The notes: generated by a model not told the origin, from the sequence alone. A stretch of 61,447 nucleotides of DNA from Bacteroidales bacterium (GCA_016285355.1 JAEEQP010000022.1:1-61447); one strand, 5' to 3'; shown: positions 8,902 to 17,996, counted from the first letter of the stretch. A program made the numbers and translations.

Positions 8902-9747
8902 TTATTTGCCTTTCTTTGTCTTCTGTTCAAACGCACAGGCATCCTTCAGGAACTTCCTCAATGGCACCAACAAAGTCAGGCGAGCCTCAACATTTTGCAG
9001 GTATCTCAGGCCCAAGGTCTCATGCTCGATGTCGCCCCAACCTTGGAATGTAACATCCTCATTCACTTCATGTTGCGAGAAATTGCTCAACACGCTTATG
9101 CCGTAAGAGACATCGAGTTTCACAAAAAACTGCGTCCTTTTTACCATCACTCGACTGCAAAGCCCCACGCCCGCCACTGCGCTGACATCAAACGGCATGA
9201 TGGTGGCATTGGTCAACTCGGTTTCGTACACCACAGGCTGGTAGCTGTTATCGTCGTAGGTACGTTCCCATTTGGCATTGCCATTCAGCCAAAGATCAAA
9301 GCGCGGTGCCACAAACAGATAGGGTCGCAGATTCTCGCCGTAACCCAAATAATAGGTAATAGGAATTCGAACCTCAACCCCATTCATAGCCATGGTATAG
9401 TGTACGCGGGCGAAAGTCGTCGAGGAATAATTAGTGAGAAACTCGGTAGCAAAGACTTCATGAGTGCCACGCATGGCGTATGAGGCATCCAAACCTACCG
9501 AAACGCGGCGCATTGTATTCCATTCTGCCGCTAAACCAAATGTCGGGACAAGATAAGGTGTCAGTTTCGACTTGCTGACCGCTGAATAAATCATATCATT
9601 AGCGGCAAAACTCCCTGTAATACCGAAACTTAGCGAACCTGTATTGCGGCAGATGTAATTCCTGCTTTTCAGAGGCTTGGCAAATTGTGCCTGCAAAGAA
9701 ACCACCGAAAAAAGGCCGAAAATCAAGATAATAATGCGTTTTTTCAT
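8902..9747 (-). CDS. Outer-membrane beta-barrel protein
   Basis: 281 residues from ATG 9747. The longer frame upstream overlaps the previous gene, and the signal peptide (MKKRIIILIFGLF through LQAQ) begins here. The mature part is built of alternating amphipathic strands (SLSFGITGSFA, YLVPTFGLAAEW, RVSVGLDASYAM, EVRIPITYYLGYG, RPYLFVAPRFDLWLNG, LTLLVPLRKFL), typical of an 8-12 strand barrel of the porin-T/OmpA-like type. The last strand ends before a charged tail. It starts 4 bases after the lipoprotein stop. It may form a surface unit with the lipoprotein and the T9SS protein upstream. Confidence 0.7.
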   Translation of the reverse strand: MKKRIIILIFGLFSVVSLQAQFAKPLKSRNYICRNTGSLSFGITGSFAANDMIYSAVSKSKLTPYLVPTFGLAAEWNTMRRVSVGLDASYAMRGTHEVFATEFLTNYSSTTFARVHYTMAMNGVEVRIPITYYLGYGENLRPYLFVAPRFDLWLNGNAKWERTYDDNSYQPVVYETELTNATIMPFDVSAVAGVGLCSRVMVKRTQFFVKLDVSYGISVLSNFSQHEVNEDVTFQGWGDIEHETLGLRYLQNVEARLTLLVPLRKFLKDACAFEQKTKKGK

Positions 9748-9751
9748 GGCT

Positions 9752-10420
9752 TTATCGGTTTTGAGGGTTGACCAAAGAATCGTTGTACCAATGGCAGGCC
9801 TCAGCCATTCCATCGGAGTCTTTGAAGACAAAGATGGAGTTAGCGGGATAGACCGTTTGAGGCACAATGGAATCATTGTATTTCAGTATCTTATATCCAT
9901 AACGTAGATTCCTCACCCCGCTATGGGTCAAGGTGCCAGACAACAAGACCGCATGTTCGGGATGGCCATCCGTTTGCGGTGCTTCGTGATAATAGACTGT
10001 GAAATCGTTGCCTCGTCCAGTCAAATAAACCGGCGAAATCACCTTGCAATAGGTCTCTTCCGAGGTCATGCTGATGTAGTCCGCAATCTGAAGATACTGC
10101 TGGTTGATTTTGTGGTAATGTGTAATGGGTGAAAGCTGTCCTGCCTGCGGCGCAAACGGAGGCTGCAAGTTGGTGGCCACATACTGGTGCATTGATTTGA
10201 ACTCCATATCGACTTTGGGTGGCTGGTCGCCAAAAAACACATTTTCCTCGCCAAACATATTCAGCAAATCCTCAGGCAGGTATTCGGTAATGAAAGGAAT
10301 GTCCTGTGGGTCGTTGACCAGAATTGTCTTGTCGCTTTCCTTGAGGCAGGAAGTCATGGCTAAACAAAACAACAAAGCGTTGAAAATCAATACTATTCTG
10401 TGTATAAAGTTGCGTTTCAT
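9752..10420 (-). CDS. Predicted lipoprotein of unknown function
   Basis: 222 residues. An N-terminal signal with lipobox AMTSC (Cys near 25) is followed by KESD. In Bacteroidetes acidic residues after the Cys often accompany surface export. The body has no domain I recognise. It contains QYLQIADYIS and VISPVYLTGRGNDFTVYYH, which look like beta-sandwich strands. It lies between a T9SS protein (19 bases upstream) and a barrel protein (4 bases downstream), so all three are probably one transcript and perhaps one envelope assembly. Confidence 0.7.
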   Translation of the reverse strand: MKRNFIHRIVLIFNALLFCLAMTSCLKESDKTILVNDPQDIPFITEYLPEDLLNMFGEENVFFGDQPPKVDMEFKSMHQYVATNLQPPFAPQAGQLSPITHYHKINQQYLQIADYISMTSEETYCKVISPVYLTGRGNDFTVYYHEAPQTDGHPEHAVLLSGTLTHSGVRNLRYGYKILKYNDSIVPQTVYPANSIFVFKDSDGMAEACHWYNDSLVNPQNR

Positions 10421-10439
10421 AATCTAATCCTTTCGAAAG

Positions 10440-12803
10440 TTAGCGGAAAAGCATGACCTTTTGCGTCAACGTTTTTCCCTTGTTGTTTATCACAAAATAG
10501 TACAATCCGTTCTTAAAGTCGGACATAGAATAAGGCGTTTCATGATTCAGCCCTTCCTCCACGACAAAAGCATCCATTTTCTGCCCAAGGCTATTGAAAA
10601 CCTGAACCTCAACCCTTCCTTGCAGGTCGCCGAAATGCAGGGTCAAGTTGCCATTAGTCGGATTCGGAGCAATCACAAAATCAGAGTCTTGCTCATTTTC
10701 TTCCATACCATAATACGAGGTCTGGATGAAGAAGGTCTCACGCACCGTGTCGCAACGGTTGACAGCCCAGGCATGAAGCGTAACGGGTTCAAGGAGATAG
10801 GTGAAAATATACAAGGTGCATTCCTTACCCTTGCTGCCGTGCGGCTCGACATACCAATTAGGACAGTCGATTTGCCAAAGCACCGTATCCACCTCCGTGC
10901 GCGTCTCCAAAGGCCGAATGCCATACTCATTCACACTGATGTGCGTCTCGCTGCCACCAATCGGCCAATGGCTACCTTGAATTTCAAAATAGGGTGTGAA
11001 GTCCAAGTCGAGATTCAGGATATAGGTGCTATCACAGCCATAGATACTGGTTCCAATCCGCTCATAATGACCAGAATGCGTATAATCGACACCAAAATAA
11101 TCGAAAGCATCCAAATCACATACGGCGGTATCGAGCACGTGATGAGCAGGCCCACCTACATGGATGGCCACCGACAAAGTATCATAGACCGATTCCGTAG
11201 AAAACTCGTTGGTGCCGTTGATGTAAGCCGTCGCTACAAAATCACCAGTCGACGCATATTGATGCGTCACTTCAATGCCATGACCTGTCTGGCCGTCACC
11301 GTAAGTCCAACTTACGCCGTTGATGTGATAATTGGTCTCAACGGACAAGTCGGCACTTTCGTCGATGCACATGTACAAGCCATCTTGATAAAGCTCGCTC
11401 CACACACCGTTGACCAACAGTTTCTGCTTCAGACTGATCACGTTAGCACCCACGCAATAAGCATAGCCTCGGGCCTGACCGAAACCATAAACATGGGCAA
11501 TCAAACCTGTTTCACAAGACAGATGGTGCGTGCCGTGACTGATGTTTTTCCTTACGAAACTGTAGTCAGAAGTTCCTCTAACTGGTTGGAAACTACCAGG
11601 ATTAATCAACGCGCCATCAAAATACACATGGTCGACATCATCACTCTCAACCACAATGTTGACATAATGGACATCGATAGAAGCAAACTCATAATCGCTG
11701 TTGAAGGTGCAGAAGGTGATTTCGTCAATCCTTTGCTCAACAGGTGGAATCCAGGCCATGGATGGGTCGCCATTGTTCGAGCCATACGGCTCCATGGGCT
11801 CCTCCCCTGTCGTGTTGTAGAGATAAACCACGCTCGGCTTGGTCGTTTCAATGAAGCATGATCCCTCAGATGAGTAAAGGTCGAACACGAAAGACTCGCC
11901 TCGACTAAGTGTAGCTATTATCTGACCGTTACGTTTCACCATGTTGTTGTCGCCCGACGAAGTGACTTTCACAAAATCGCGGACCCGACCTTGTGAGGTA
12001 GTCACGGCGAACTGTTGTCCCCACGAGTCGACAGGCAAGGCCTGTTCAAAAATGTGGTCGCGGCCATTTCCGACATTGGTAGGGATACAGGTAGTCGTAT
12101 TTCCATTGAACACAGCCACTTTCTTTCCGTCATGCACCATAATCAGCGAACCCGACAAGTCGCGCCAATTTTCAAGGTAGGTCGACCTGACAAAATAAGT
12201 CTCGCCCGCGTTCAGGAGCACCGTAGTTGGCTGATTTGGAAAAACGTTGTTCTCCGTTTCTATGCTGGGCGTTATGTCGACCAAGGTGCTATCCTCAACC
12301 GCGACAATCAGGAAAGCACTCGTAAAAATGTTTTCATCGAGTGTACCTGTATACCCGACCTCCTGGTCAAAACATTGGATGAAATATTCCGACCCCAAGC
12401 TTTCGACCGGCAGCACAAAAGAAGCATCGAACGAATAGGTGGCGATATTGCTGATGAAAACCGACACTGTGTCTGTAGCCCTAAGCACCAGCGACTTATG
12501 GCCGACCACTTCCGAGTTGTTTTCATTGTAAGCGTAGGCTTCGGGAATGGTGATATAAGTGATGCCGTTGGCCTCCACCGTAAATGGGATGGCAGGCAAC
12601 GTTCCGTCAGGTTTAGCGATAGTTCCCGAACAGGCTCGTTTCGCACTAATCATCACCGTATTATCGACCCAATCACCAGCATTATATTTGTAACCGTTCT
12701 CCATATAGGAAAACCAGAATTCCATGCCCTGGGTCGAATTCTGGGCAAAAAGCGAAACGCCGATGAAAAGCAAAACCAACAATAGTGTAAATCTCTTTTT
12801 CAT
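10440..12803 (-). CDS. T9SS-exported protein with IgGFc-binding-like N-terminal domain
   Basis: 787 residues from ATG 12803, where the signal peptide MKKRFTLLLVLLF begins. The N-terminal region, with STQGMEFWFSYMENG, repeated beta-strands and VEVVGHKSLVLRATDTVSV-like elements, resembles the IgGFc-binding protein N-terminal domain found in many Bacteroidetes surface proteins. A PKD-like segment (VSWTYGDGQTGHG then VTHQY) lies near residue 500. The C-terminus is a type A T9SS sorting domain: VIAPNPTNGNLTL, VEVQVFNSLGQKM, then GLYYFVI and QKVMLFR. It should be carried across the outer membrane and anchored or released. It heads a run with a lipoprotein, a barrel protein and comEC. Confidence 0.8.
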   Translation of the reverse strand: MKKRFTLLLVLLFIGVSLFAQNSTQGMEFWFSYMENGYKYNAGDWVDNTVMISAKRACSGTIAKPDGTLPAIPFTVEANGITYITIPEAYAYNENNSEVVGHKSLVLRATDTVSVFISNIATYSFDASFVLPVESLGSEYFIQCFDQEVGYTGTLDENIFTSAFLIVAVEDSTLVDITPSIETENNVFPNQPTTVLLNAGETYFVRSTYLENWRDLSGSLIMVHDGKKVAVFNGNTTTCIPTNVGNGRDHIFEQALPVDSWGQQFAVTTSQGRVRDFVKVTSSGDNNMVKRNGQIIATLSRGESFVFDLYSSEGSCFIETTKPSVVYLYNTTGEEPMEPYGSNNGDPSMAWIPPVEQRIDEITFCTFNSDYEFASIDVHYVNIVVESDDVDHVYFDGALINPGSFQPVRGTSDYSFVRKNISHGTHHLSCETGLIAHVYGFGQARGYAYCVGANVISLKQKLLVNGVWSELYQDGLYMCIDESADLSVETNYHINGVSWTYGDGQTGHGIEVTHQYASTGDFVATAYINGTNEFSTESVYDTLSVAIHVGGPAHHVLDTAVCDLDAFDYFGVDYTHSGHYERIGTSIYGCDSTYILNLDLDFTPYFEIQGSHWPIGGSETHISVNEYGIRPLETRTEVDTVLWQIDCPNWYVEPHGSKGKECTLYIFTYLLEPVTLHAWAVNRCDTVRETFFIQTSYYGMEENEQDSDFVIAPNPTNGNLTLHFGDLQGRVEVQVFNSLGQKMDAFVVEEGLNHETPYSMSDFKNGLYYFVINNKGKTLTQKVMLFR

Positions 12804-12827
12804 ACCCAAATGTTTTTGATTACGCTG

Positions 12828-12835
12828 CAAATATA
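12828..12835 (-). promoter_or_regulatory. Minus-7 box for the T9SS protein operon
   Basis: The minus strand reads TATATTTG, matching TAnnTTTG, about 25 bases upstream of the ATG at 12803. Confidence 0.55.
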
Positions 12836-12906
12836 GAAAAATTTCCAATTTGCAAATAAAATGATAAAAAAATAAGATGAAAAAGAAATTTTTCGTCTGA
12901 AATGAA

Positions 12907-14031
12907 TTACTTTCTCATCTTCATCGCATCAATGATGACCTCAGCGGCCTTCTCTGAAGCACCTGCATTGCCCAAACGGCCCTTCAATTCCTCATAATCC
13001 TCCAGCAACTGACGCTGGCGTTTGCCGTTGTGAAGCAGCAGCTCCAACTCGTTGACGATGTTCTCTTCCGTCAAATCGCCCTGAATCAGTTCCTTGACTA
13101 CCTCCTTGTCCATCACAAGGTTGACCAACGAAATGTATTTCACCTTAATCATCCATTTGGCGAGGAAGTAAGAGAGCGTCGTCGCCTTGTAGCACACCAC
13201 TTCCGGCACGGTGAACAAAGCCGTCTCAAGCGTCGCCGTGCCCGAAGTCACGATTGCCGCACTGGAGTTTTGCAGCAACTCATAGGTCTGATTCTCAATC
13301 AGAAAGACATCAGAATTACCCAAAATCTTCTTATACAACGACTTGTCTAACGATGAAACGCCAGCCACGACAAACTGGTAGTCAGGGAAATGCGAGGCCG
13401 CTTTCAGCATGACCGGAAGCACACGCTTCACTTCCTGCTTGCGGCTGCCAGGCAACAGGGCGATGATTTCGCGCTTCTCTCCTAAGCTGTTACGACGCAA
13501 GAAAATCGAACGGTTGGCTGTGCCGAACTTCGCCAACTCGTCCAAAAGCGGATTGCCCACGTAGGTCACATTCACCCCATACTCCTTGTAGAACTCCTCT
13601 TCGAAAGGCAAGATTACCAACATCGTATCCACCGAGCGTTTGACTTTCTTCACGCGGCGGCGTTTCCATGCCCAGACCTGAGGCGAGATGTAATAAAACA
13701 CCTTGAAACCTTTCTCATGAGCAAAGTCGGCAATGCGGAAGTTGAAGCCAGGATAATCTACTAATATGATAGCATCAGGCTGATAGTCAAGAATATCCTT
13801 TTTGCATTGGGCGATATTACCCAACACCTTCCGCAGGTTGACCGCCACCTCAACGAAACCCATGTAGGCCATCGTGCGGTAATGCTTCAGCAAGTCGACT
13901 CCTTGCGCTCTCATCAAGTCGCCGCCGCAACCCCGAAACTCCGCCTTCTTGTCCTTCTTCTTGATTTCGGCCACAAGGTTGGAGGCGTGCAAGTCGCCCG
14001 AAGCCTCACCTGCTATGATATAGTATTTCAT
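12907..14031 (-). CDS. lpxB: Lipid-A-disaccharide synthase
   Basis: 374 residues from ATG 14031. The in-frame extension upstream is unlike LpxB and overlaps the next gene. The start MKYYIIAGEASGDLHA is the family signature. Further motifs are FRGCGGD, VDYPGFNFRIA, YYISPQVWAWK and LLPGSRKQEV. LpxB joins UDP-2,3-diacylglucosamine to lipid X to make the lipid A disaccharide at the cytoplasmic face of the inner membrane. It lies downstream of surE and a small membrane protein on the same strand, probably one operon. Length matches the family. Confidence 0.96.
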   Translation of the reverse strand: MKYYIIAGEASGDLHASNLVAEIKKKDKKAEFRGCGGDLMRAQGVDLLKHYRTMAYMGFVEVAVNLRKVLGNIAQCKKDILDYQPDAIILVDYPGFNFRIADFAHEKGFKVFYYISPQVWAWKRRRVKKVKRSVDTMLVILPFEEEFYKEYGVNVTYVGNPLLDELAKFGTANRSIFLRRNSLGEKREIIALLPGSRKQEVKRVLPVMLKAASHFPDYQFVVAGVSSLDKSLYKKILGNSDVFLIENQTYELLQNSSAAIVTSGTATLETALFTVPEVVCYKATTLSYFLAKWMIKVKYISLVNLVMDKEVVKELIQGDLTEENIVNELELLLHNGKRQRQLLEDYEELKGRLGNAGASEKAAEVIIDAMKMRK

Positions 14032-14045
14032 TGGTTTACAATTTA

Positions 14046-14300
14046 TTAAATAAGAAAGAACACCAACAGCATTCCTACAATCGTAACTGCCAACACTCCG
14101 CGTCCCATCTTGTCGAGGTTCCACTTCACCAACATCATCCTAAACAAGACAACACCAGGAATGAAAGCCAAAAGGTAAGGCGCACGGACGGAAAACCGAC
14201 CCAAACTCTCCCAAGGAATCAGGCTAAACAAAAGAAAAAACAGCCCAAAAGAAGCCGCGCCAATCAACAATCCAAGCCAAAAGTTATCCTTGATTTTCAT
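14046..14300 (-). CDS. Small three-helix membrane protein
   Basis: 84 residues. Three hydrophobic segments at about 8-27, 40-54 and 66-84, joined by basic loops (FSVRAP, VKWNLDKMGRG). No enzyme motif. Similar small proteins are common between surE and lpxB in Bacteroidales, but I cannot assign a function. It is 14 bases upstream of lpxB and 8 bases after the surE stop, so it is probably co-transcribed with both. Confidence 0.7.
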   Translation of the reverse strand: MKIKDNFWLGLLIGAASFGLFFLLFSLIPWESLGRFSVRAPYLLAFIPGVVLFRMMLVKWNLDKMGRGVLAVTIVGMLLVFFLI

Positions 14301-14308
14301 GATTCTTA

Positions 14309-15163
14309 TTATTTGACATGGGACACGGGACTGCGGGACACGGGACTTTCCAAAGTCTCGCGTCTCGTGTCTCGAAGTCTCGCGTCAATAATTATATTTT
14401 CGAACGTTTTCATTGGTTCTATATAACGGTGTGCCGTCCAGTCGAAGCAGGTTGGTACCACCGAAACGTAATTGTTTTGCAAAGCCCAAAGGTCGGTGTC
14501 TGGCATGATGTCATCGCTCTCGAAGGTGCCTTCCAAGTTGTAGAATGGTATTCCGAATTCGTCATACTGTTCCTTGAAATACTCTATCCATCGGCAGGCC
14601 GCCTGACGACAGACCTTGATTCCTTTCAAAGGCTCCTCACTACGTTTGGGGAAGTTCACATTTAGGCAAACACCCTTGGGCAGACCTTCTTTCAGCACCT
14701 TCTTCGTGATTTCAAGGATAGCTGTATCAAGATGATCAAAATCGGCGTCGGGGTCGAGACTGAAGAGACTGTAGCCAATGGCCGGCAAGCCATTCATGCA
14801 GGCCTCAATAACGGCACCGATGGTACCAGAATAAACCACCGTCGTGGCAGCGTTCATTCCGTGATTGATGCCCGAAACCACCAAATCGGGCGGTGTGGAC
14901 ATCAATTTTTGATAGCCCAATTTCACACAGTCAACAGGTGTACCGTTGCAGCGATATTCCTTGAAGCCATCCTCCTCGTGCACGAGGCCCACATAAATCC
15001 TTTCGCGGATGGAGCAGGAATGGCTCTTGGCCGACATTACCTCATCCGTAGAAATCAGCACCACATCACCAAGCGTTCGCATCAGCGTGACTAACTTGCG
15101 CAGACCTTTGGCGGCATTGCCGTCATCGTTGGTTATCAATATTAAGGGACGTTGAGAAGACAT
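14309..15163 (-). CDS. surE: 5'/3'-nucleotidase SurE
   Basis: 284 residues. Metal-binding ITNDDGNAAKG at the start, the SGINHGMNAA motif near residue 95 and YSGTIGAVIEAC follow the SurE pattern. The enzyme dephosphorylates nucleoside monophosphates and is linked to stationary-phase survival. The last about 22 codons (RDTRRETLESPVSRSPVSH region) are not SurE sequence: they translate palindrome copy B (14315-14386). The insertion therefore lengthened the C-terminus, and the stop (14309-14311) lies just beyond the repeat. The core is complete, so activity is likely retained. Confidence 0.94.
   Translation of the reverse strand: MSSQRPLILITNDDGNAAKGLRKLVTLMRTLGDVVLISTDEVMSAKSHSCSIRERIYVGLVHEEDGFKEYRCNGTPVDCVKLGYQKLMSTPPDLVVSGINHGMNAATTVVYSGTIGAVIEACMNGLPAIGYSLFSLDPDADFDHLDTAILEITKKVLKEGLPKGVCLNVNFPKRSEEPLKGIKVCRQAACRWIEYFKEQYDEFGIPFYNLEGTFESDDIMPDTDLWALQNNYVSVVPTCFDWTAHRYIEPMKTFENIIIDARLRDTRRETLESPVSRSPVSHVK
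14315..14386 (+). repeat. Imperfect palindrome, gac/gtc family, copy B
   Basis: 72 bases. The left arm is rich in GGGACACGGGACT, the centre is CTTTCCAAAG, and the right arm reads TCTCGCGTCTCGTG and so on to GTCTCGCGTC. It is read through as the C-terminal tail of surE on the minus strand. Confidence 0.8.
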
Positions 15164-15197
15164 TTACCAATTATGCAAATACTTATTTAATTGACTG

Positions 15198-15205
15198 CAA
15201 ATTTA
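15198..15205 (-). promoter_or_regulatory. Minus-7 box upstream of surE
   Basis: The minus strand reads TAAATTTG, about 35 bases before the surE ATG. The remaining gap (15206-15383) is AT-rich and I see nothing else in it. Confidence 0.45.
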
Positions 15206-15383
15206 GTAAAAATCTTTGTTTGCTTTTAATATGACTGAAAAAAAGCACCTAGCAAAAAAACACTAACCTGCAACAACCATTTTTTCAACACGAATTACCA
15301 TAAATGAATCATAAATTATCCAAAAATAATTAAATGGAAAATTCGTGACAAATTACTGATAATTCATGTTTTATAAAACCAAA

Positions 15384-15965
15384 TCAAAATCCTTTCAAGC
15401 ATTGATATAACTTTCGCGTCGGCAGGCCCATGACATTGTAGAACGAGCCTTCCAAGCCGCTGATGCCGACATAGCCAATCCATTCTTGGATGCCGTATGC
15501 GCCCGCCTTATCGAAGGGTTTGCAATGCTCAATATAATAGTTGATTTCCTCATCATCCAGTTGGGCAAAAGTCACATTGGAGCGCACCGCAAACGACTCC
15601 GTTTTCTCCGCCGAGCGCACCGTGACACCTGTCACCACATGATGCGTCTTGCCTGAAAGAAGACTCAACATTCGGGCAGCATCTTCCCTATCTTTTGGCT
15701 TGCCCAAAATCTCGCCTTCGCAAATGACGACTGTGTCGGATGTAATCAGCAGATAATCAGCAGGCAATTCTTCGTCACTAAAGGCTAAAGACTTTTGCAG
15801 GCTCAAAAACTTAGGCACTTCATCCAAGAGCATATCAGATGGGAAACTCTCATCGGTTTCCTTGGTCTGAATCTCAAACTCCACGCCCATGCCGCGCAGC
15901 AATTCCTGTCGGCGGGGGGACTTGGAGGCCAGGATGATATGGTATTTTTTCAGATTAGAAAGCAT
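15384..15965 (-). CDS. maf: Maf-like nucleoside triphosphate pyrophosphatase
   Basis: 193 residues from ATG 15965; a longer frame begins with TTG at 16007 but the conserved start ILASKSPRRQELL fits 15965. Family motifs visible: SPRR near residue 14, TSDTVV near 75, GKPKDREDAARML, and DKAGAYGIQ. Maf proteins hydrolyse dTTP, UTP or modified nucleotides and were first linked to septum control. It follows the AAA ATPase gene by about 39 bases on the same strand. Confidence 0.93.
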   Translation of the reverse strand: MLSNLKKYHIILASKSPRRQELLRGMGVEFEIQTKETDESFPSDMLLDEVPKFLSLQKSLAFSDEELPADYLLITSDTVVICEGEILGKPKDREDAARMLSLLSGKTHHVVTGVTVRSAEKTESFAVRSNVTFAQLDDEEINYYIEHCKPFDKAGAYGIQEWIGYVGISGLEGSFYNVMGLPTRKLYQCLKGF

Positions 15966-16003
15966 ATATAATAAGGTGTTATTCCAGAATACATAATTGT
16001 GAA

Positions 16004-17131
16004 TCAAATCAGCCCTTTAAACTTCAACCACAGGGCAAAAAACTGGTCATATACCGAATAGACATTTTTGTCCTCAGTGATAAAATCTTTATCCAGCAAG
16101 CCTTTCAACGCAGAACTCACACTGCTGGCCGAATTAAGTTTATTCCTTTTGATAAACGCCCCACTTGTGACCTCTGAGGCTTTCCCTTCTCTTGCAATAG
16201 CCAAGAAAAGGAAACGTTGTTTTTCAGGCATTTGATAATACAAAGATTCGTATGTGTCGGAAGAAAGCCTAATGATGAACTCCACGGCCTCGTCCACCAT
16301 CGAAACATCACAAGTTGCACCCTTATCCGTTCTAGAAAAAAGCACATTCATCACACGGTGCATATAACTTGTCACCGCCTCAAAACGCTCATAAAGCAAT
16401 GCAACAACCTCTGCATCAATGTGTTTTCCTGCTTCCTCAAACTTAGCCACACAAAAATCTGTATACACTGCCAAATCCAGCGGCTGAAGGTTGATGATGG
16501 TAACCGCCTGATAAAACGGACGGGAAGGTGACGTGAACATCCCATTCATCATGTGGCGTTGGGAACCTGAAAAAATGAAATGGGCATTGGTACAACGCTG
16601 CACGTATGTTCTGATAGTCGCTTCGATGGTTTCGTCACCGTATCGGGTAATCTGCTGAAATTCATCAATGGCTACCAGACAGGGTTTATCAGCTTTCTCC
16701 AAATAAGTGAAAATCTCATCCAAAGTAACGGTAGGATTATTAATTGAGCTAAGCCCCACGCCCCAGACAGGCATTCCACTTATATCAAACGAAATTTCAC
16801 TGCGCAACGATGCTACCATAGTCACAAACTTTTCCCAAGCCTTCCTGCCTTTGGGACGAAGCTCGTCGACTATCGCTTTGCCCAACATATTCACAAAATC
16901 ACCCAAATTCTTGGTGGCATAGATGTCGACCACAAAACAATGGTAGTTCTTTTGAATCTCGGGATCATCGAACACGTGCCAAATGAGATCTGTCTTTCCT
17001 ATACGTCGGGGAGAAATCAATGCTATATTGTTCTCGTTCAGAAGGAGTTCACGCAAAATATCGGTCTCCTGCGCCCGGTCGCAAAAATACTCGGCACCAG
17101 CATAGCCATTGGTAACAAAGGGATTCTTCAT
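16004..17131 (-). CDS. AAA-type ATPase of the archaeal ATPase_2 family
   Basis: 375 residues. Walker A is ISPRRIGKTDL (about 39-49) and Walker B is CLVAIDEFQQI (about 150-160), followed by a sensor-like HFIFSGSQRHMM. A winged-helix region at about 285-375 (KASEVTSGAFIKRNKLNSAS, SALKGLLDKDFI) completes the ATPase_2 (PF01637) layout. Such genes occur in many copies in Bacteroidales and archaea, often as isolated mobile-looking genes. The function is unknown. A 9-base inverted repeat at 17171-17205 sits over the promoter, suggesting regulation. Confidence 0.8.
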   Translation of the reverse strand: MKNPFVTNGYAGAEYFCDRAQETDILRELLLNENNIALISPRRIGKTDLIWHVFDDPEIQKNYHCFVVDIYATKNLGDFVNMLGKAIVDELRPKGRKAWEKFVTMVASLRSEISFDISGMPVWGVGLSSINNPTVTLDEIFTYLEKADKPCLVAIDEFQQITRYGDETIEATIRTYVQRCTNAHFIFSGSQRHMMNGMFTSPSRPFYQAVTIINLQPLDLAVYTDFCVAKFEEAGKHIDAEVVALLYERFEAVTSYMHRVMNVLFSRTDKGATCDVSMVDEAVEFIIRLSSDTYESLYYQMPEKQRFLFLAIAREGKASEVTSGAFIKRNKLNSASSVSSALKGLLDKDFITEDKNVYSVYDQFFALWLKFKGLI

Positions 17132-17152
17132 AGGATGAATTTATTTCACCCG

Positions 17153-17160
17153 CAAAAATA
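17153..17160 (-). promoter_or_regulatory. Minus-7 box for the AAA ATPase gene
   Basis: The minus strand reads TATTTTTG, about 22 bases from the ATG. Confidence 0.5.
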
Positions 17161-17170
17161 CAAAAATTTT

Positions 17171-17205
17171 GATTACTATAAAATGATTACCATAAAATAG
17201 TAATC
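17171..17205 (-). promoter_or_regulatory. Candidate operator upstream of the AAA ATPase gene
   Basis: GATTACTAT and ATAGTAATC form a 9-base inverted repeat with a 17-base spacer that itself contains GATTACCAT. It sits where the minus-33 region of the ATPase promoter should be. A bound repressor is an inference. Confidence 0.45.
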
Positions 17206-17250
17206 ATAAAATGGGAATCTGAATGGGTTTTGCTGAAACCAGCCATAAAA

Positions 17251-17287
17251 AACGAATAGCGGAGATGTTTGGGCTCCGCTATTCGTT
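17251..17287 (-). terminator. Rho-independent terminator after the small lipoprotein
   Basis: A perfect 14-base stem (AACGAATAGCGGAG with CTCCGCTATTCGTT) around a 9-base loop. On the minus strand it is followed by a run of T. It lies 26 bases after the lipoprotein stop. Confidence 0.85.
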
Positions 17288-17312
17288 AATATACCTCTTT
17301 CCCATTTGTGGT

Positions 17313-17639
17313 TTATTGTCTTTTGGTAAAATCAACGCCGTCTAATAACAAATGATCTCCCGATACCGATCCTGAAAAACTTTCTCCATCAATAAACAAT
17401 GTGACAATGGGATCATTGTAGGTGTAGTTACCCGTCATTGTAGCAAAGTAGCCATCCGAATCCCTTCTATCCAATGTGTAAGTGGATTCAAAAAACGACA
17501 AAGTGAAGTTTGTTGTCCACTCACTGGTAACTTGAGTGCCAATCCAAGTGGTTCCTTTAAGAGATTTTTCCTTGGTGCATGAAGCTGTTGTAAAACAAAT
17601 TCCCATCAGTAAAACCATTGCAAAAATAATTTTCTTCAT
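17313..17639 (-). CDS. Small lipoprotein
   Basis: 108 residues. The signal MKKIIFAMVLLMG ends in lipobox TASC, with Cys near 21 followed by TKEKSLKGTTWIG. The remainder is beta-rich (FTLSFFESTYTL, FATMTGNYTY, IVTLFIDGE, LLLDGVDFTKR), like small lipocalin-type lipoproteins of Bacteroidetes that begin with L-G-T-W. It has its own terminator just downstream. The function is unknown. Confidence 0.75.
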   Translation of the reverse strand: MKKIIFAMVLLMGICFTTASCTKEKSLKGTTWIGTQVTSEWTTNFTLSFFESTYTLDRRDSDGYFATMTGNYTYNDPIVTLFIDGESFSGSVSGDHLLLDGVDFTKRQ

Positions 17640-17641
17640 TT

Positions 17642-17892
17642 CTATTTTAGCAGTATTTATCCTGTCGCCCGCAGTGTTATTGATAACTCTGTTTTCCCTA
17701 CTCTATTATGGCTTTTCGGGTGTCTTCGCCCGTGCCCTAAGCATGGAAGACATACACACAAAAAAAGCGTGGCACTATTTCGCCTTCATCGGAATTTCTG
17801 AGGTCTTGGACTACCTATTCCTCCCAATTACAACTATACAGCCCACGCCATTTGGCGGGAGCGTCGTTGCTCTATTCTGGGAGGAATTTTGA
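17642..17892 (+). pseudogene. Possible remnant of a membrane protein gene
   Basis: This plus-strand frame reads hydrophobic segments (AVFILSPAVLLITLFSLLYY), then MEDIHTKKAWHYFAFIGI and a second hydrophobic stretch, ending at TGA 17890-17892. It has no ATG before the first helix; GTG 17674 or an internal ATG near 17742 are the only options. The 5' side would have to overlap the divergent lipoprotein. It looks like the tail of a membrane protein that lost its 5' end, but it could also be chance. Confidence 0.3.
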
Positions 17893-17996
17893 AAGTGTCC
17901 AAGTTTCAGAAATTCCCGAATAAAACTACTTCGCTTTTTCCTATTCTATGATGTGCATATCGCTTGAAGCGTTATCTCATAGGCCAATGTTTTAGT

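Noticed and set aside
17536..17641. 5' part of the plus-strand frame that ends at 17892
   Set aside because: It is the reverse complement of the lipoprotein signal peptide and N-terminus, so I kept only the part after 17642 as a possible remnant.
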